In this document: in pieces, positions 1-10,611 of the stretch
Layout of the letters: each line of letters begins with the position of its first letter
How positions within the stretch are numbered: position 1 is the stretch's first letter
Notes under the pieces: generated by a model
The model's input: only the letters and a program-made list of their open reading frames with translations
What the model was told of the DNA's origin: nothing
The model's database searches: none
NCBI RefSeq assembly: GCF_000720185.1
Contig: NZ_JOIY01000029.1
Coordinates: 1-64,000 of the forward strand
DNA: 64,000 bases
Reading direction: 5' to 3'
Source: Streptomyces sp. NRRL S-340
Lineage (GTDB): Bacteria > Actinomycetota > Actinomycetes > Streptomycetales > Streptomycetaceae
Position numbers and translations under genes: made by a program

Positions 1-561
1 GGGTGGGGGACGGCGTGGGTGTGGGCGTGGGTGTGGGCGGGGGCTTCGGGCAGAGGGGGATGGGAGGCCAGGAGCCGCCTCCGGCCACCGCCACCGCCAC
101 CGTTCCGCCCGGTCCCGTGGAGGCGTACGCGCAGGCGTCGGCGGCGGCCGGGACGGCGGGTGCGCCCACGCACGTCCACGCCACGGTCACCGGGGCCAAC
201 ACCCGCAGGACCAGGGCGAATCGGGTCGGTTTCGGTCGATGCACGACGAGATCATGGGCCTTCGCGGGCCCCCGCACGCCGACGCGCCGGTGGATTGGTC
301 CGAAGGGGGGAAAGAGGGGGCGCGTGAGTTTGGCCGGGCATTGCCCCCGCCGTCACCGATGCGCACGCCTGTACGCACAGGTACGCACGGGTGCGTCCTC
401 GTGGGCGCGGGCGCGCCCTCGTACCCGCCCCCGTACCCAGTCGTGCGCGTCCGGAGCGATCCGGGCCGCGATCGAACGTGGGCGTCTTCGCCGCGCGTAC
501 CCAGTACCGTGCGGCGGCCCGGCGGGGCTCCGAACCGCACGGCAGACCGGGGGAGTCGGCG
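1..561. other. Non-coding or unassignable start of window
   Basis: I see no convincing gene here. The first 60 bases are a G/T-rich simple-sequence run of the gtgggcgtggg type. Around 370-395 the octamer GTACGCAC occurs twice in tandem, followed by its partial inverse GTGCGT. Long open frames exist in several registers, but their predicted proteins are Arg/Pro/Gly-rich and resemble nothing known, as expected from stop-poor high-GC DNA. Confidence 0.5.
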
Positions 562-1323
562 ATGAACACCTCCTGGCGGAGTGCCTCACCGGTGGCGACG
601 GCCGCGGCCGTGCCGGCGACGGCGACGGCGGGCCGGTCGGGACGGGGGCCCCGGGCGGGCAGCCGGAACGTGGGAGCGGCGGCTCCGCCGCCGGAGCCGG
701 CGGCTGTGGTGCCGGCGGCCGGGCTGGATCCACCGGCGTCGGCCGGCGCCGTCGGACACTCCCGGCGCCGACTCCGGCGGCCGGGGACGGACCCGCGGGT
801 CCGGCGGGCTCCGCCGGGCGGCCGGGCGTCACCACCCACCCCGGACTGGCAAGGTGTGAGGGACAGTGCCGGGACGACCCTCCACCGCCGCGACCGGGAC
901 ACCGCGCAGCCGCCCACGTCGCGCGGCGACGGCGGCTGCGCCACGGCCCGGCCCCCGGTCCCGGCGGCCGCTGCCACGGCCGGTTCCGGCATCGGCCGGA
1001 CCCTCCTCGGCAAGGTCCCGCGCACCGACGGCACCGGCCCGCTGACGATCGCGGGACGGCCCGCCCGCCGTCACGCCAGGGACACCGAGGCCGGCCAGGC
1101 CAACCGCCAGGGCGTGGGCGGCACCTGGCACGCCCTGGCGCGCGACGGCCTGAAAGCGACCCCGGCGAGCCTTCCGGGCCCCACCCCCCTTCGCGCCGCC
1201 ACCGCGCCGAGGGGGCGGGGCCGTGTGCCGGTGCGCACACCGGGGGACTCTCACCATGTCCGCACATCGGCGCAATCCACCTTGATGCGGACGTCCGGCG
1301 GGCGCGTGCGCCGCAGGTGGTGA
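562..1323 (+). CDS. Doubtful hypothetical protein or gene remnant
   Basis: A possible 253-residue protein starting at an ATG preceded by a good GGGGGAG ribosome binding site about seven bases upstream. In the stretch 900-1200 third codon positions are mostly G or C, as in real Streptomyces genes. The product is Ala/Arg/Pro-rich with no domain, signal peptide or motif I recognise, and its C-terminal part looks unstructured. The next gene begins 98 bases downstream on the same strand. It may be a real lineage-specific gene, a decayed one, or a chance open frame. I favour a remnant. Confidence 0.22.
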   Translation: MNTSWRSASPVATAAAVPATATAGRSGRGPRAGSRNVGAAAPPPEPAAVVPAAGLDPPASAGAVGHSRRRLRRPGTDPRVRRAPPGGRASPPTPDWQGVRDSAGTTLHRRDRDTAQPPTSRGDGGCATARPPVPAAAATAGSGIGRTLLGKVPRTDGTGPLTIAGRPARRHARDTEAGQANRQGVGGTWHALARDGLKATPASLPGPTPLRAATAPRGRGRVPVRTPGDSHHVRTSAQSTLMRTSGGRVRRRW

Positions 1324-1421
1324 CCGGGAACGGACGGTCAATTTCCGTTTCCACTCGCCCCTTTGGCGGGCGATCAGTAGCCTCAGCTCGAACACCGGAT
1401 CGCCTACGTTGTGGAGAGAAG

Positions 1422-2234
1422 ATGGAGCGTCCCGCCTGGGCCCCACGGAGCATCGACATCTCGGTGCCGAGTGTCGCCCGGATCTACGACTACTACCTGG
1501 GCGGTTCGCACAACTTCGAGACCGACCGCGAAGCGGCCCGCCGGGCCATGGAGTTCATGCCGGGGCTGCCCAAGGTCATGCAGGCCAACCGGGCGTTCAT
1601 GCGCCGTGCCGTGCGCTTCGCCGTGGACGAGGGCATCACCCAGTTCCTGGACGTCGGCTCCGGCATCCCGACCTTCGGCAACGTCCACGAGGTCGCCCAG
1701 GCCGCCCGGCCCGGCGCGCGGGTGGTCTACGTCGACCACGACCCGGTGGCGGTCACCCACAGCCAGGCCGTCCTCGCGGACAACGACGACGCGGACGTGG
1801 TCGCGGCCGACCTGCGCAAGCCCCACGAGATCCTCGCGAGCCCCCAGTTGCAGCAGTTGATCGACCTGAATCGGCCGGTGGCCCTGCTTCTCGTTGCCAT
1901 ACTTCACTTCGTGGAAGACTCGGACGACCCGTACACCGCGGTGGCCGAACTGCGTGACGCGCTCGCGCCCGGCAGCCTGCTGATCCTCACGCATGCCTCG
2001 TACGAGGGAATCCCGCTGCCGCCGGAGCGGAGCGAGGGCGCGGTCGACGTATACAAGGGCATCCGCAATCCGCTGATCATGCGCTCGCGCGAGGAGATCG
2101 CGCGGTTCTTCGAGGGGTACGACATGGTGGAACCCGGACTGGTGCCGATGGCGCGCTGGCGGCCGCAGACGGCGCCGGAGGACGAGGATCCTTATGCCTT
2201 CTCCGGTTTCGCCGGCGTGGGACGCACGGCGTGA
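1422..2234 (+). CDS. SAM-dependent methyltransferase, DUF574 (Methyltransf_19) family
   Basis: A 270-residue cytosolic protein of the actinobacterial DUF574 family, which has a Rossmann methyltransferase fold and no established substrate. It opens with the family N-terminus (PSVARIYDYYLGGSHNFETD, residues 15-34). Motif I follows as DVGSGIPTFGNVHEV, then an acidic strand end YVDHDPVAV that would hold the SAM ribose. Length is normal for the family. The ATG at 1422 is chosen because GGAGAG sits five bases upstream; the open frame extends much further 5' but without coding character. Its stop overlaps the GTG of the following cyclic-di-GMP gene by four bases (GTGA), so the two are probably translationally coupled. 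The same methyltransferase/rmdA adjacency occurs in S. coelicolor, as I recall. Confidence 0.9.
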   Translation: MERPAWAPRSIDISVPSVARIYDYYLGGSHNFETDREAARRAMEFMPGLPKVMQANRAFMRRAVRFAVDEGITQFLDVGSGIPTFGNVHEVAQAARPGARVVYVDHDPVAVTHSQAVLADNDDADVVAADLRKPHEILASPQLQQLIDLNRPVALLLVAILHFVEDSDDPYTAVAELRDALAPGSLLILTHASYEGIPLPPERSEGAVDVYKGIRNPLIMRSREEIARFFEGYDMVEPGLVPMARWRPQTAPEDEDPYAFSGFAGVGRTA

Positions 2235-4372
2235 GCACGCAGCCGGACGGCCCGGAGGACAGACTGCGCCGGCTGACCACGATCTGGAGCAGGGCCGTCT
2301 TCCCGGTGACCTCCACGTCACTGACCCGGCCGGAGTTCGAGGAGCAACTCCTGCCGCTGGCCCGCAGGCTGAGCCGGGCGCTGCGCGCCAGGGCGTTCGA
2401 CGCGGCCGAGGGCGAGGCGGTCGGCGCCGCGCTGATCGGGGCGCACTGCACGGCGCCCGAGGCACTGAGCCGCTCACTGGACTGCGTGGACGCCTACCTC
2501 GTTCTCTACTGCGGCGAGGACGGTGATCCGGAGGACCTGCGGGCCCGCTCCGCGCGCCTCCAGCACGCCATGGCCGCCGGGTTCGCGCGGGCGCTGCGCG
2601 AGCGCACCCTCACCGAGCAGGAGGCCATCGCCCAGGCCGCGCTGCGCGCCCAGGGCGTGGTCGCCCAGGCGCTGCACGCCAGTGAGGCCCGTTTCCGGGC
2701 CGTGTTCGAAGGCGCGGCCATAGGCATCGGCATCGCCGACCTGGAGGGCAACGTGCTGCAGGTCAACGGTGCGCTGCTGCGCATGTTCGGCGGTTCCGAG
2801 CAGCACCTGCGCGTCCGCAACGTCCGCGAGTGGACGCACGCCGAGGACGCTCCGCAGATCTGGCGGCTCTACCAGGAACTGGTGCGCGGCGAGCGCGAGC
2901 ACTACCACGTCGAGAAGGCCTTCTACCGCCCCGACGGCACGGTCCTGTGGACCAACCTGACCGTCTCCCTGCTCCGCGACCCCGACGGCAACCCCCAGTA
3001 CCAGCTGGCCCTCATGGAGGACACCACCGAACGGCGGCTGCTGAACCTGCGGTTGCGCTACGAGGCCACGCACGACGCGCTCACCGGCCTGCCCAACCGC
3101 ACCCTGTTCTTCGAACGCCTGGAGAAGGCGCTGAACGCGGGGGAGGGCCGCCGCTTCGGCCTGTGCTACCTGGACCTGGACGGTTTCAAGACCATCAACG
3201 ACAGCCTCGGTCACGCGGCCGGCGACCGGCTGCTGGTGGAGGTCGCCGACCGGCTCCAGGCCTGTGCGACGGCGCCCGGCGAGATGGTCGCCCGGCTCGG
3301 CGGCGACGAGTTCGTCGCGCTGACCACCGGACCCGACAGCCGCAGCGAGGTCGACGACCTAGCCGCCCGCATCATGAACGCGCTGCTGGCGCCCGTCCGC
3401 ATCGACGGCCGGGAGCTGACCGTGCGCGGCAGCATCGGCGTCGTCGAGGGGCCGGTGACCGGCCGCAGCGCCGCGGAGGTGCTGCGCAGCGCCGACATCA
3501 CGATGTACCGGGCCAAGTCGGCGGGCGGCAACCGCTTCGAGCTGGCCGACCCGGAGGCCGACGCCCGCGCCATCACCCGGCACGGGCTCACCACGGCGCT
3601 GCCCACCGCACTCGACCGGGGCGAGTTCTTCATCGAGTACCAGCCGCTGGTGCACCTCGGCGACGGCAGCGTGCGCGGCGCGGAGGCGCTGGTGCGCTGG
3701 CTGCACCCGCAGCACGGGGTGCTCGGCCCCGACCGGTTCATCCCGCTCGCCGAACACACCGGACTGATCGTCCCGCTGGGCCGCTGGGTCATGGAGCAGT
3801 CGGTGCGCCAGGCCCGCGAGTGGCGGGAACTGCACGGTGACGGCGCGGCCGGACCGCTGCGCATCAACGTCAACCTCTCACCGTGCCAGCTCACCCACCC
3901 CGGGCTCGTCCAGGACACCGTCGACATCCTGGAGCGCGCGGGCGTGACCCCGGACGCGCTGTGCCTGGAGGTGACCGAGTCCGCCCTGATCGGCGCGGAC
4001 GACGACCTGCTCAAACCGCTGCGCAGGCTCGCCGAGATGGGCGTGGACATCGCCCTGGACGACTTCGGCACCGGCTACTCCAACCTGGCCAACCTGCGCC
4101 GGCTGCCGGTGAGCGTCCTCAAGCTGGACCGCTCCTTCACCCAGGGCATGCAGCAGTTCCCGGCGGACCCCGTCGATCTCAAGATCGTCGAGGGGATCGT
4201 CGCCCTCGCCCACAGCCTGGACCTGGCCGTCACGGTCGAGGGCGTGGAGACGGGCGCCCAGGCGGAACAGCTGCGGATACTGGGCTGCGACACGGCCCAG
4301 GGCTGGTACTACGCCCGCCCGGGCCCGCCGGACCGGCTGCACGAACTCGCCCTGGCGGACGCCACGGGCTGA
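2231..4372 (+). CDS. rmdA: PAS-GGDEF-EAL cyclic-di-GMP metabolising protein, RmdA-like
   Basis: A 713-residue protein with an uncharacterised N-terminal region (about 1-150), a PAS sensor domain (about 155-275), a GGDEF domain (about 285-445) and an EAL domain (about 460-710). The diguanylate cyclase motif is intact (RLGGDEF), but the usual RxxD inhibitory site before it is absent. The EAL domain keeps its catalytic signatures (EALVRW, LEVTES, DDFGTGYS, KLDRSF, TVEGVE), so phosphodiesterase activity is expected. Domain order, size and the succinate dehydrogenase and egt neighbourhood match RmdA (SCO0928) of S. coelicolor, which influences aerial hyphae and antibiotic production. No transmembrane segment is visible. 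The GTG start overlaps the upstream methyltransferase stop. The ortholog call rests on memory of gene order, not on a search. Confidence 0.88.
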   Translation: MSTQPDGPEDRLRRLTTIWSRAVFPVTSTSLTRPEFEEQLLPLARRLSRALRARAFDAAEGEAVGAALIGAHCTAPEALSRSLDCVDAYLVLYCGEDGDPEDLRARSARLQHAMAAGFARALRERTLTEQEAIAQAALRAQGVVAQALHASEARFRAVFEGAAIGIGIADLEGNVLQVNGALLRMFGGSEQHLRVRNVREWTHAEDAPQIWRLYQELVRGEREHYHVEKAFYRPDGTVLWTNLTVSLLRDPDGNPQYQLALMEDTTERRLLNLRLRYEATHDALTGLPNRTLFFERLEKALNAGEGRRFGLCYLDLDGFKTINDSLGHAAGDRLLVEVADRLQACATAPGEMVARLGGDEFVALTTGPDSRSEVDDLAARIMNALLAPVRIDGRELTVRGSIGVVEGPVTGRSAAEVLRSADITMYRAKSAGGNRFELADPEADARAITRHGLTTALPTALDRGEFFIEYQPLVHLGDGSVRGAEALVRWLHPQHGVLGPDRFIPLAEHTGLIVPLGRWVMEQSVRQAREWRELHGDGAAGPLRINVNLSPCQLTHPGLVQDTVDILERAGVTPDALCLEVTESALIGADDDLLKPLRRLAEMGVDIALDDFGTGYSNLANLRRLPVSVLKLDRSFTQGMQQFPADPVDLKIVEGIVALAHSLDLAVTVEGVETGAQAEQLRILGCDTAQGWYYARPGPPDRLHELALADATG

Positions 4373-4389
4373 GGGCCGGGGTCCGGCCC
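4373..4389 (+). terminator. Hairpin after rmdA
   Basis: A perfect 7-bp GC stem (GGGCCGG/CCGGCCC) with a 3-base loop begins immediately after the rmdA stop codon, between two convergent genes. It lacks a T-run, as is usual for Streptomyces terminators. Confidence 0.5.
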
Positions 4390-4513
4390 GCCGGCCCGGG
4401 AAGGGGCGGGGTGGACCACTAGGCACGGAAGGGGGCGGGGCGGCCCGCGGGCCCCGGCCGCAAGAGGCGGATCCGGGCAGCCAGGTCCGGGCGCGGCGGG
4501 CGGCCTCGCGCCG

Positions 4514-5566
4514 TCAGCGCCCCACGGGCTGCATCCCCGCGGCCGGCCCGTGCCCGGTCCGGGCGGTGGCCGCGGCCGCCGCCCGCTCCGCGGCCACGTC
4601 GGTGGCGGCGCGGACGAGTGCCGCCGTGGCCCTCGAACGCGACTGCTGCGGCCAGGCGATCGTCAGCACGACCGGGGACGCGTCCACCAGGAGGCGGTAG
4701 GCGACGCCGGGGCGCGGATAGCTGCGGATCACCGAGGCCGGCAGGACGGCGATCAGTTCGCCGAGGGCCACCCGGGTCAGCAACTGGGCGAGATCCTGGC
4801 CCTCGCGCCTGACCTCGTCGATGTACTGTTCGAGGTCACCCTCGCGCCGGCCCAGCCCCAGGTCGTCCAGGGCGAGACGGGTGCGGGCGGCGAGCGGGTG
4901 CCCCGCGGCCACGGCGGCCACGCGCGTCTCACTGGCCAGCGTCTCGCTGTCCAGGCCGGTCCGGTCGTACGGCTCATGGGTCAGGGCCACGTCGACCTCG
5001 CCCCGCCGCAGCAGCGCGGGGGCCTCGCGCAGGTCGCACAGGCGCACCGTGACCGGGACGGCGGCGGGGTCGGCGGCGAAGCGCTCGAGGACCGGCTCCA
5101 GCAGTCCCGCGTCGCCGTCCGCCTTCATCGCCAGGACCAGCCCGGTCTGCGGCGCCGCGGCACGCCGCGCCCGGCGGCCGGCCGCCTCCAGCGCGTCCAG
5201 CGCGATCCGGGCCTCCCTGAGCAGCACTTCACCGGCCGGGGTCAGCGCGACCCGGTGCGTGGTGCGTTCGAACAGGGTGGCGCCGAGGTCCGACTCCAGA
5301 CGGCGGACGGCACGCGACAGGGGCGGCGGTGAGATGCCCAGCCGCTCGGCGGCGCGGGCGAAGTTGAGTTCCTCGGCGACCGCGACGAAATAGCGCAGCG
5401 GACGGGACTCCAGGGTCCCGGCGGCTCGCTCCGCCCCCTCGGGTCCTCCCGCTCCCAGGGTCCGTACGGCCGCCCCGGGCCCCGCCGTCCGGACGGTTCC
5501 CGCCGCTCCCGCGCTCCGTACGGCTCCCCCCGGCCCGATCGTTCGCGCGGCTCCCGTTGCTCCCAT
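4514..5566 (-). CDS. LysR-family transcriptional regulator with repetitive N-terminal extension
   Basis: A 350-residue regulator. The winged helix-turn-helix begins only at about residue 52 (LESRPLRYFVAVAEELNF), followed by the canonical LysR recognition region and an effector-binding domain to the C-terminus. Normal family length is near 300. The extra N-terminal 50 residues are a Gly/Ala/Arg/Thr repeat. The ATG at 5566 has a strong AGGGGGAAG ribosome binding site, which favours real translation of the extension; an alternative would be a CTG at the start of the canonical domain. It is divergent from an NmrA-type oxidoreductase gene with an inverted repeat between them, so it probably controls that gene and itself. 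Confidence 0.85.
   Translation of the reverse strand: MGATGAARTIGPGGAVRSAGAAGTVRTAGPGAAVRTLGAGGPEGAERAAGTLESRPLRYFVAVAEELNFARAAERLGISPPPLSRAVRRLESDLGATLFERTTHRVALTPAGEVLLREARIALDALEAAGRRARRAAAPQTGLVLAMKADGDAGLLEPVLERFAADPAAVPVTVRLCDLREAPALLRRGEVDVALTHEPYDRTGLDSETLASETRVAAVAAGHPLAARTRLALDDLGLGRREGDLEQYIDEVRREGQDLAQLLTRVALGELIAVLPASVIRSYPRPGVAYRLLVDASPVVLTIAWPQQSRSRATAALVRAATDVAAERAAAAATARTGHGPAAGMQPVGR
5438..5545 (-). repeat. Four 27-bp in-frame tandem repeats inside the LysR gene
   Basis: On the minus strand this encodes four degenerate nine-residue units: RTIGPGGAV, RSAGAAGTV, RTAGPGAAV and RTLGAGGPE. They lie just before the conserved helix-turn-helix of the LysR regulator. Confidence 0.7.
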
Positions 5567-5587
5567 GGCTTCCCCCTGCCGTCGGTA

Positions 5588-5602
5588 TTACCTCTAGGGT
5601 AA
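5588..5602. promoter_or_regulatory. Inverted-repeat operator candidate, LysR/NmrA intergenic
   Basis: TTACC-N5-GGTAA forms perfect 5-bp arms 22 bases upstream of the LysR ATG and in the divergent promoter region of the NmrA-type gene. It is one of the few AT-containing spots in this stretch, which suits a regulator site. The binding protein is inferred. Confidence 0.5.
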
Positions 5603-5757
5603 CAAGCGGGAGCGGATCGGTCCTTCAGTCCGGGCGGCCGCGGGCGGAGGATCGACCACGTCGGCGCACCCGGCCGTCCGGCCCGGCGCCCGCCGTCCGC
5701 ACCTTCGGGTGACGCCCTCCGTGCCCTTCCCTCCCCTCCCCTTTTTCTGGAGTATCC

Positions 5758-6645
5758 GTGATCGTCGTGACCACCCCGACCGGCCAGATCGGCCGGCAGC
5801 TCCTCGACCGTCTCCTCGACGCCCCGGACGCCGGCCCGGTACGGGTGATCGTCCGTGACCCGGCGCGCCTCACGCCGCAGGCGCGGGAGCGGGTGGAGGT
5901 GTTCCAGGGCTCGCACAGCGACCCCGACGTGCTCGGGGCGGCCTGTGCGGGCGCCGACCGGGTGTTCTGGCTGGTGCCCCCGACCTTCGGCGCCGACAGC
6001 GTCGACGGTCACTTCCGCAGCTTCACCGAGCCGTTGTGCCAGGTGATCGAGGCGCAGGACGTCCAGCGCGTGGTCGCCGTCTCCACGCTGGGCCGCAAGG
6101 TCGCCGAGAACGCCGGCCAGATCTCGGCGTCCCTGGCCATGGACGACGAGATCATGGCCACCGGCGTGCACTACCGCGCGCTGTGTCCGCCGTTCCTCAT
6201 GGAGAACCTGCTGGGCCAGGCGCCGTCGATCCGGGACGGCGGCGTGTTCCGCATGGCGGCCGACAGCGCCCAGGTCCTGCGCACCTGCGCCACCGGCGAC
6301 ATCGCCGCCGCGGGGGCACGGCTGCTGCTCGACGGCTCCTGGACCGGGCAGGAGGACGTCCCGCTGGTCGGGCCCGACGCCCTGACGCCCGAGGGCATGA
6401 CCGAGGTGATCTCCGAGGTGCTGGGCCGGTCCGTCCGGATGGAGCCGACCGGCGTCGAGGACTACCGCAGGGCGCTGCTCAGCCGGGGAGCGAGCGAGTC
6501 CGTGGCGCAGGGCATGGCCGACATGGCGCGCGCCATCACCGAACAGGGCTTCTACGGTGCCGCGGCCCCGAGCACCCCCGAGACGGCGCCCACGTCCTTC
6601 CGCCAGTGGTGCGAGGAGGTGCTCAAGCCCGCGGTCCGCGGCTGA
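5758..6645 (+). CDS. NAD(P)-binding NmrA/SDR-type oxidoreductase
   Basis: A 295-residue atypical short-chain reductase of the NmrA/YtfG type. The N-terminal strand IVVTTPTGQIGRQLLDRLL carries the TGxxGxx nucleotide-binding loop. There is no YxxxK catalytic pair, which suits the redox-sensing or quinone-reductase-like branch of the family. The C-terminal part (residues 200-290) fits the family's substrate-side domain. The start is a GTG; upstream CTGGAG is a modest ribosome binding site. It is divergent from the repeat-extended LysR regulator, the likely controller. Substrate unknown. Confidence 0.85.
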   Translation: MIVVTTPTGQIGRQLLDRLLDAPDAGPVRVIVRDPARLTPQARERVEVFQGSHSDPDVLGAACAGADRVFWLVPPTFGADSVDGHFRSFTEPLCQVIEAQDVQRVVAVSTLGRKVAENAGQISASLAMDDEIMATGVHYRALCPPFLMENLLGQAPSIRDGGVFRMAADSAQVLRTCATGDIAAAGARLLLDGSWTGQEDVPLVGPDALTPEGMTEVISEVLGRSVRMEPTGVEDYRRALLSRGASESVAQGMADMARAITEQGFYGAAAPSTPETAPTSFRQWCEEVLKPAVRG

Positions 6646-6676
6646 ACCCGGGCGGCCCGGCACGTCGTTCCGGGCC

Positions 6677-6716
6677 GCCTGCCCGCCTGCCCGCCTGCCC
6701 GCCTGCCCGCCTGCCC
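6677..6716. repeat. 8-bp tandem repeat, five units
   Basis: Five perfect copies of GCCTGCCC lie just downstream of the NmrA-type gene and fall in no recognised gene. Confidence 0.85.
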
Positions 6717-6804
6717 GGGTCCTGGCGTGACGGGCCGCACGGCCGCGGGCCGCCCGCTCCCGGCGCCGGGGCGGCCCGCCGCACAGTCCCAGGCCCCCGC
6801 GCCC

Positions 6805-6969
6805 GGAGCAACCCGCCACCCCGCCCGGGAGCGGCCGCCACCCCGAGCCCGGGAGCGGCCTGCCATCCAGTCTCGGAGCAGCCCACCGCCCAGCCCGGGA
6901 GTAGCCCGCCACCCCGCCCCGGGAGCGGCCCCCCGTCCGGCCGCGGGAGTGTCCGGCCGTCCCGCCCTC
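6805..6969. repeat. Degenerate 23-24 bp minisatellite
   Basis: About seven imperfect units, each starting GGAG and continuing roughly as (C/T)(G/A)(G/A)CCCGCCACCCCGCCC, fill most of the gap between convergent genes. Nothing else is recognisable in this 336-base intergenic stretch. Confidence 0.65.
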
Positions 6970-6981
6970 GCGCCCCTCACC

Positions 6982-7869
6982 TCACCGTTCCAGCAGCATC
7001 CGCTGCAGTTCCCTGGCCGCCCTGGGCGGGGCCACGTCGCTGCGGTGGGCGAGGGCGATCGTGCGGTGCAGGCCGGGGCGGGCCAGCGGGGTGACGCGCA
7101 GGCCGCGCCCGGAGCGGGTGGCGACCATGCGCGGCACGACCGCGACTCCCAGCCCGGCCCGTACGAAGCCCAGCACGGCGTCCATCTCGCCGCCCTCGAC
7201 GGCGAAGTCCGGCTCGAACCCCTCGGCGCGGCACGCGGCGACCGTCAGCTCCCGCAGGTCGTAGCCGTGCCGGAACATCACCAGCCGCGCGCCCTCCAGG
7301 TCCGCGATGCGGACCGTGCGCCGCCCCGGGGCGCCGGGCGGGGCGGACTCCGGCGACGACACCACGACCAGGTCCTCGCGCAGCAGCTCCACCGTGGTCA
7401 GCGCGGGGGAGGGGGTGGGCAGCGGCAGCACGACCAGCGCGAGGTCCAGGGCCCCGCGCGCCAGCTCCCGTACGAGGTCGTGCGAGCCGCTCTCCTCGAT
7501 CAGCAGCCGGATGCCGGGGTAGCGGTCGTGGAAGGCGCGCAGCACGTCCGGCAGCAGGCCCGTGCACAGACTGGGCGTCGCCCCCAGCCGCACCCGGCCG
7601 CTGCGCAGCTGCACCAGCTCCTGCACCTCGTGCCGGGCGGTGTCCGCGTCGGCGAGGATGCGCCGCGCCAGCGGCAGCAGCGCCTCGCCCGCGTCGGTGA
7701 GCGTGATGTTGCCCCGCGCCCGCAGGAACAGGTCCGCGCCCAGCTCCCGCTCCAGCGCCTTGATCTGCTGCGAGAGCGACGGCTGGGCGACGTGGACCAG
7801 ATCGGCGGCGCGGGTGAAGTGCCGGGTCTCGGCCACCGCCACGAAGTACTGGAGCTGCTGGAACTGCAC
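6982..7869 (-). CDS. LysR-family regulator beside the sdh operon
   Basis: A 295-residue LysR protein with a standard winged helix-turn-helix at residues 1-60 (QFQQLQYFVAVAETRHFTRAADL) and a normal effector-binding domain. The GTG at 7869 is chosen because it matches the family N-terminus; the open frame runs 14 codons further. It is divergent from sdhC, only 83 bases away, with an inverted repeat just upstream of its start, so regulation of the succinate dehydrogenase operon and of itself is likely. A LysR gene occupies the same position in S. coelicolor, as I recall. Confidence 0.9.
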   Translation of the reverse strand: MQFQQLQYFVAVAETRHFTRAADLVHVAQPSLSQQIKALERELGADLFLRARGNITLTDAGEALLPLARRILADADTARHEVQELVQLRSGRVRLGATPSLCTGLLPDVLRAFHDRYPGIRLLIEESGSHDLVRELARGALDLALVVLPLPTPSPALTTVELLREDLVVVSSPESAPPGAPGRRTVRIADLEGARLVMFRHGYDLRELTVAACRAEGFEPDFAVEGGEMDAVLGFVRAGLGVAVVPRMVATRSGRGLRVTPLARPGLHRTIALAHRSDVAPPRAARELQRMLLER

Positions 7870-7877
7870 CCAGCCAT

Positions 7878-7894
7878 GATAGCCACGCCCTATC
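7878..7894. promoter_or_regulatory. LysR-type operator candidate
   Basis: GATAG-N7-CTATC, perfect 5-bp arms, containing the T-N11-A pattern typical of LysR boxes. It lies 9-25 bases upstream of the lysR GTG and upstream of the sdhC promoter. Confidence 0.5.
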
Positions 7895-7914
7895 GAAACG
7901 AGCCGGACCATGTC

Positions 7915-7945
7915 TTGGACCGATGGGGCTGACCGGCTCTAGCGT
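7915..7945 (+). promoter_or_regulatory. Probable sdhC promoter giving a leaderless transcript
   Basis: TTGGAC (7915-7920) and TAGCGT (7940-7945) are good -35 and -10 boxes, though the 19-base spacer is long. A start seven bases after the -10 falls at the ATG at 7953, which has no ribosome binding site, so the mRNA would be leaderless. Confidence 0.45.
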
Positions 7946-7952
7946 CATGGGC

Positions 7953-8660
7953 ATGGCTCTGGCAACGCGGACGGACCGACGGCCGTCCATGGCACGCACC
8001 GTGTGGCACTCGACCGTCGGCAAGAAGACCGTGATGGCGGTCAGCGGCCTGATCATGCTGCTGTACCTGGTCGCCCACATGATCGGGAACCTGAAGATCT
8101 ACTTCGGCGCGGGCGAGTTCAACCACTACGCGCACTGGCTGCGCACGGTGGGCGAACCGTTCATGCACTACGAGTGGACGCTCTGGCTCATCCGGGTCGT
8201 CCTCGTGGTCGCGGTGGTCGCCCACGCCGTCTCCGCTTACCAGCTCAGCCGCCGCGACATCAAGGCACGCCCGGCCAAGTACGTGCACACAAGGCCCCGC
8301 GCGAGCTACGCCACCCGCACCATGCGCTGGGGCGGGATCATCCTCGGCCTGTTCATCGTCTGGCACATCCTGGACCTGACCACCGGCACCGTGCACTCCG
8401 GCGGCTTCCAGGAGGGCCACCCGTACCAGAACGTCGTGGACACCTTCTCGACCTGGTACGGAAACGTCATCTACATCGTCGCCATGCTGGCGCTCGGCCT
8501 GCACATCCGGCACGGCTTCTGGAGCGCCGCCCAGACCCTCGGCGTCGGCAGCCGCAGGCGCGACCGCGCCCTGAAGACCGTCGCCAACGTCCTCGCAGTG
8601 CTGCTCACGGCCGGCTTCATCGCCGTACCCGTGGGCGTGATGACCGGAGTGGTGAGCTGA
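7953..8660 (+). CDS. sdhC: Succinate dehydrogenase cytochrome b subunit
   Basis: A 235-residue membrane anchor of the single-polypeptide, diheme cytochrome b558 type (five predicted helices), as in menaquinone-linked succinate:quinone oxidoreductases of Gram-positive bacteria. Helices begin at about [17 protein letters not shown] and alternate with conserved His residues ([36 protein letters not shown]) that would ligate heme. First gene of sdhCAB. ATGs at 7923 and 7947 are also in frame; 7953 is preferred because it matches the likely transcription start. The next gene starts after a single base. This is probably a second succinate dehydrogenase in the cell, since streptomycetes also have a four-subunit enzyme elsewhere. 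Confidence 0.93.
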   Translation: MALATRTDRRPSMARTVWHSTVGKKTVMAVSGLIMLLYLVAHMIGNLKIYFGAGEFNHYAHWLRTVGEPFMHYEWTLWLIRVVLVVAVVAHAVSAYQLSRRDIKARPAKYVHTRPRASYATRTMRWGGIILGLFIVWHILDLTTGTVHSGGFQEGHPYQNVVDTFSTWYGNVIYIVAMLALGLHIRHGFWSAAQTLGVGSRRRDRALKTVANVLAVLLTAGFIAVPVGVMTGVVS

Positions 8661-8661
8661 C

Positions 8662-10607
<1,946 letters not shown>

Positions 10608-10611
<4 letters not shown>

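Noticed and set aside
3..1421. Open frame continuing the DUF574 methyltransferase gene upstream to the window start
   Set aside because: The upstream part is Arg/Gly/Pro-rich, has no family match, and the ATG at 1422 has its own ribosome binding site and the conserved N-terminus.
6677..6969. CRISPR-like array in the repeats after the NmrA-type gene
   Set aside because: Unit lengths of 8 and 23-24 bp without spacers and without cas genes; these are ordinary tandem repeats.
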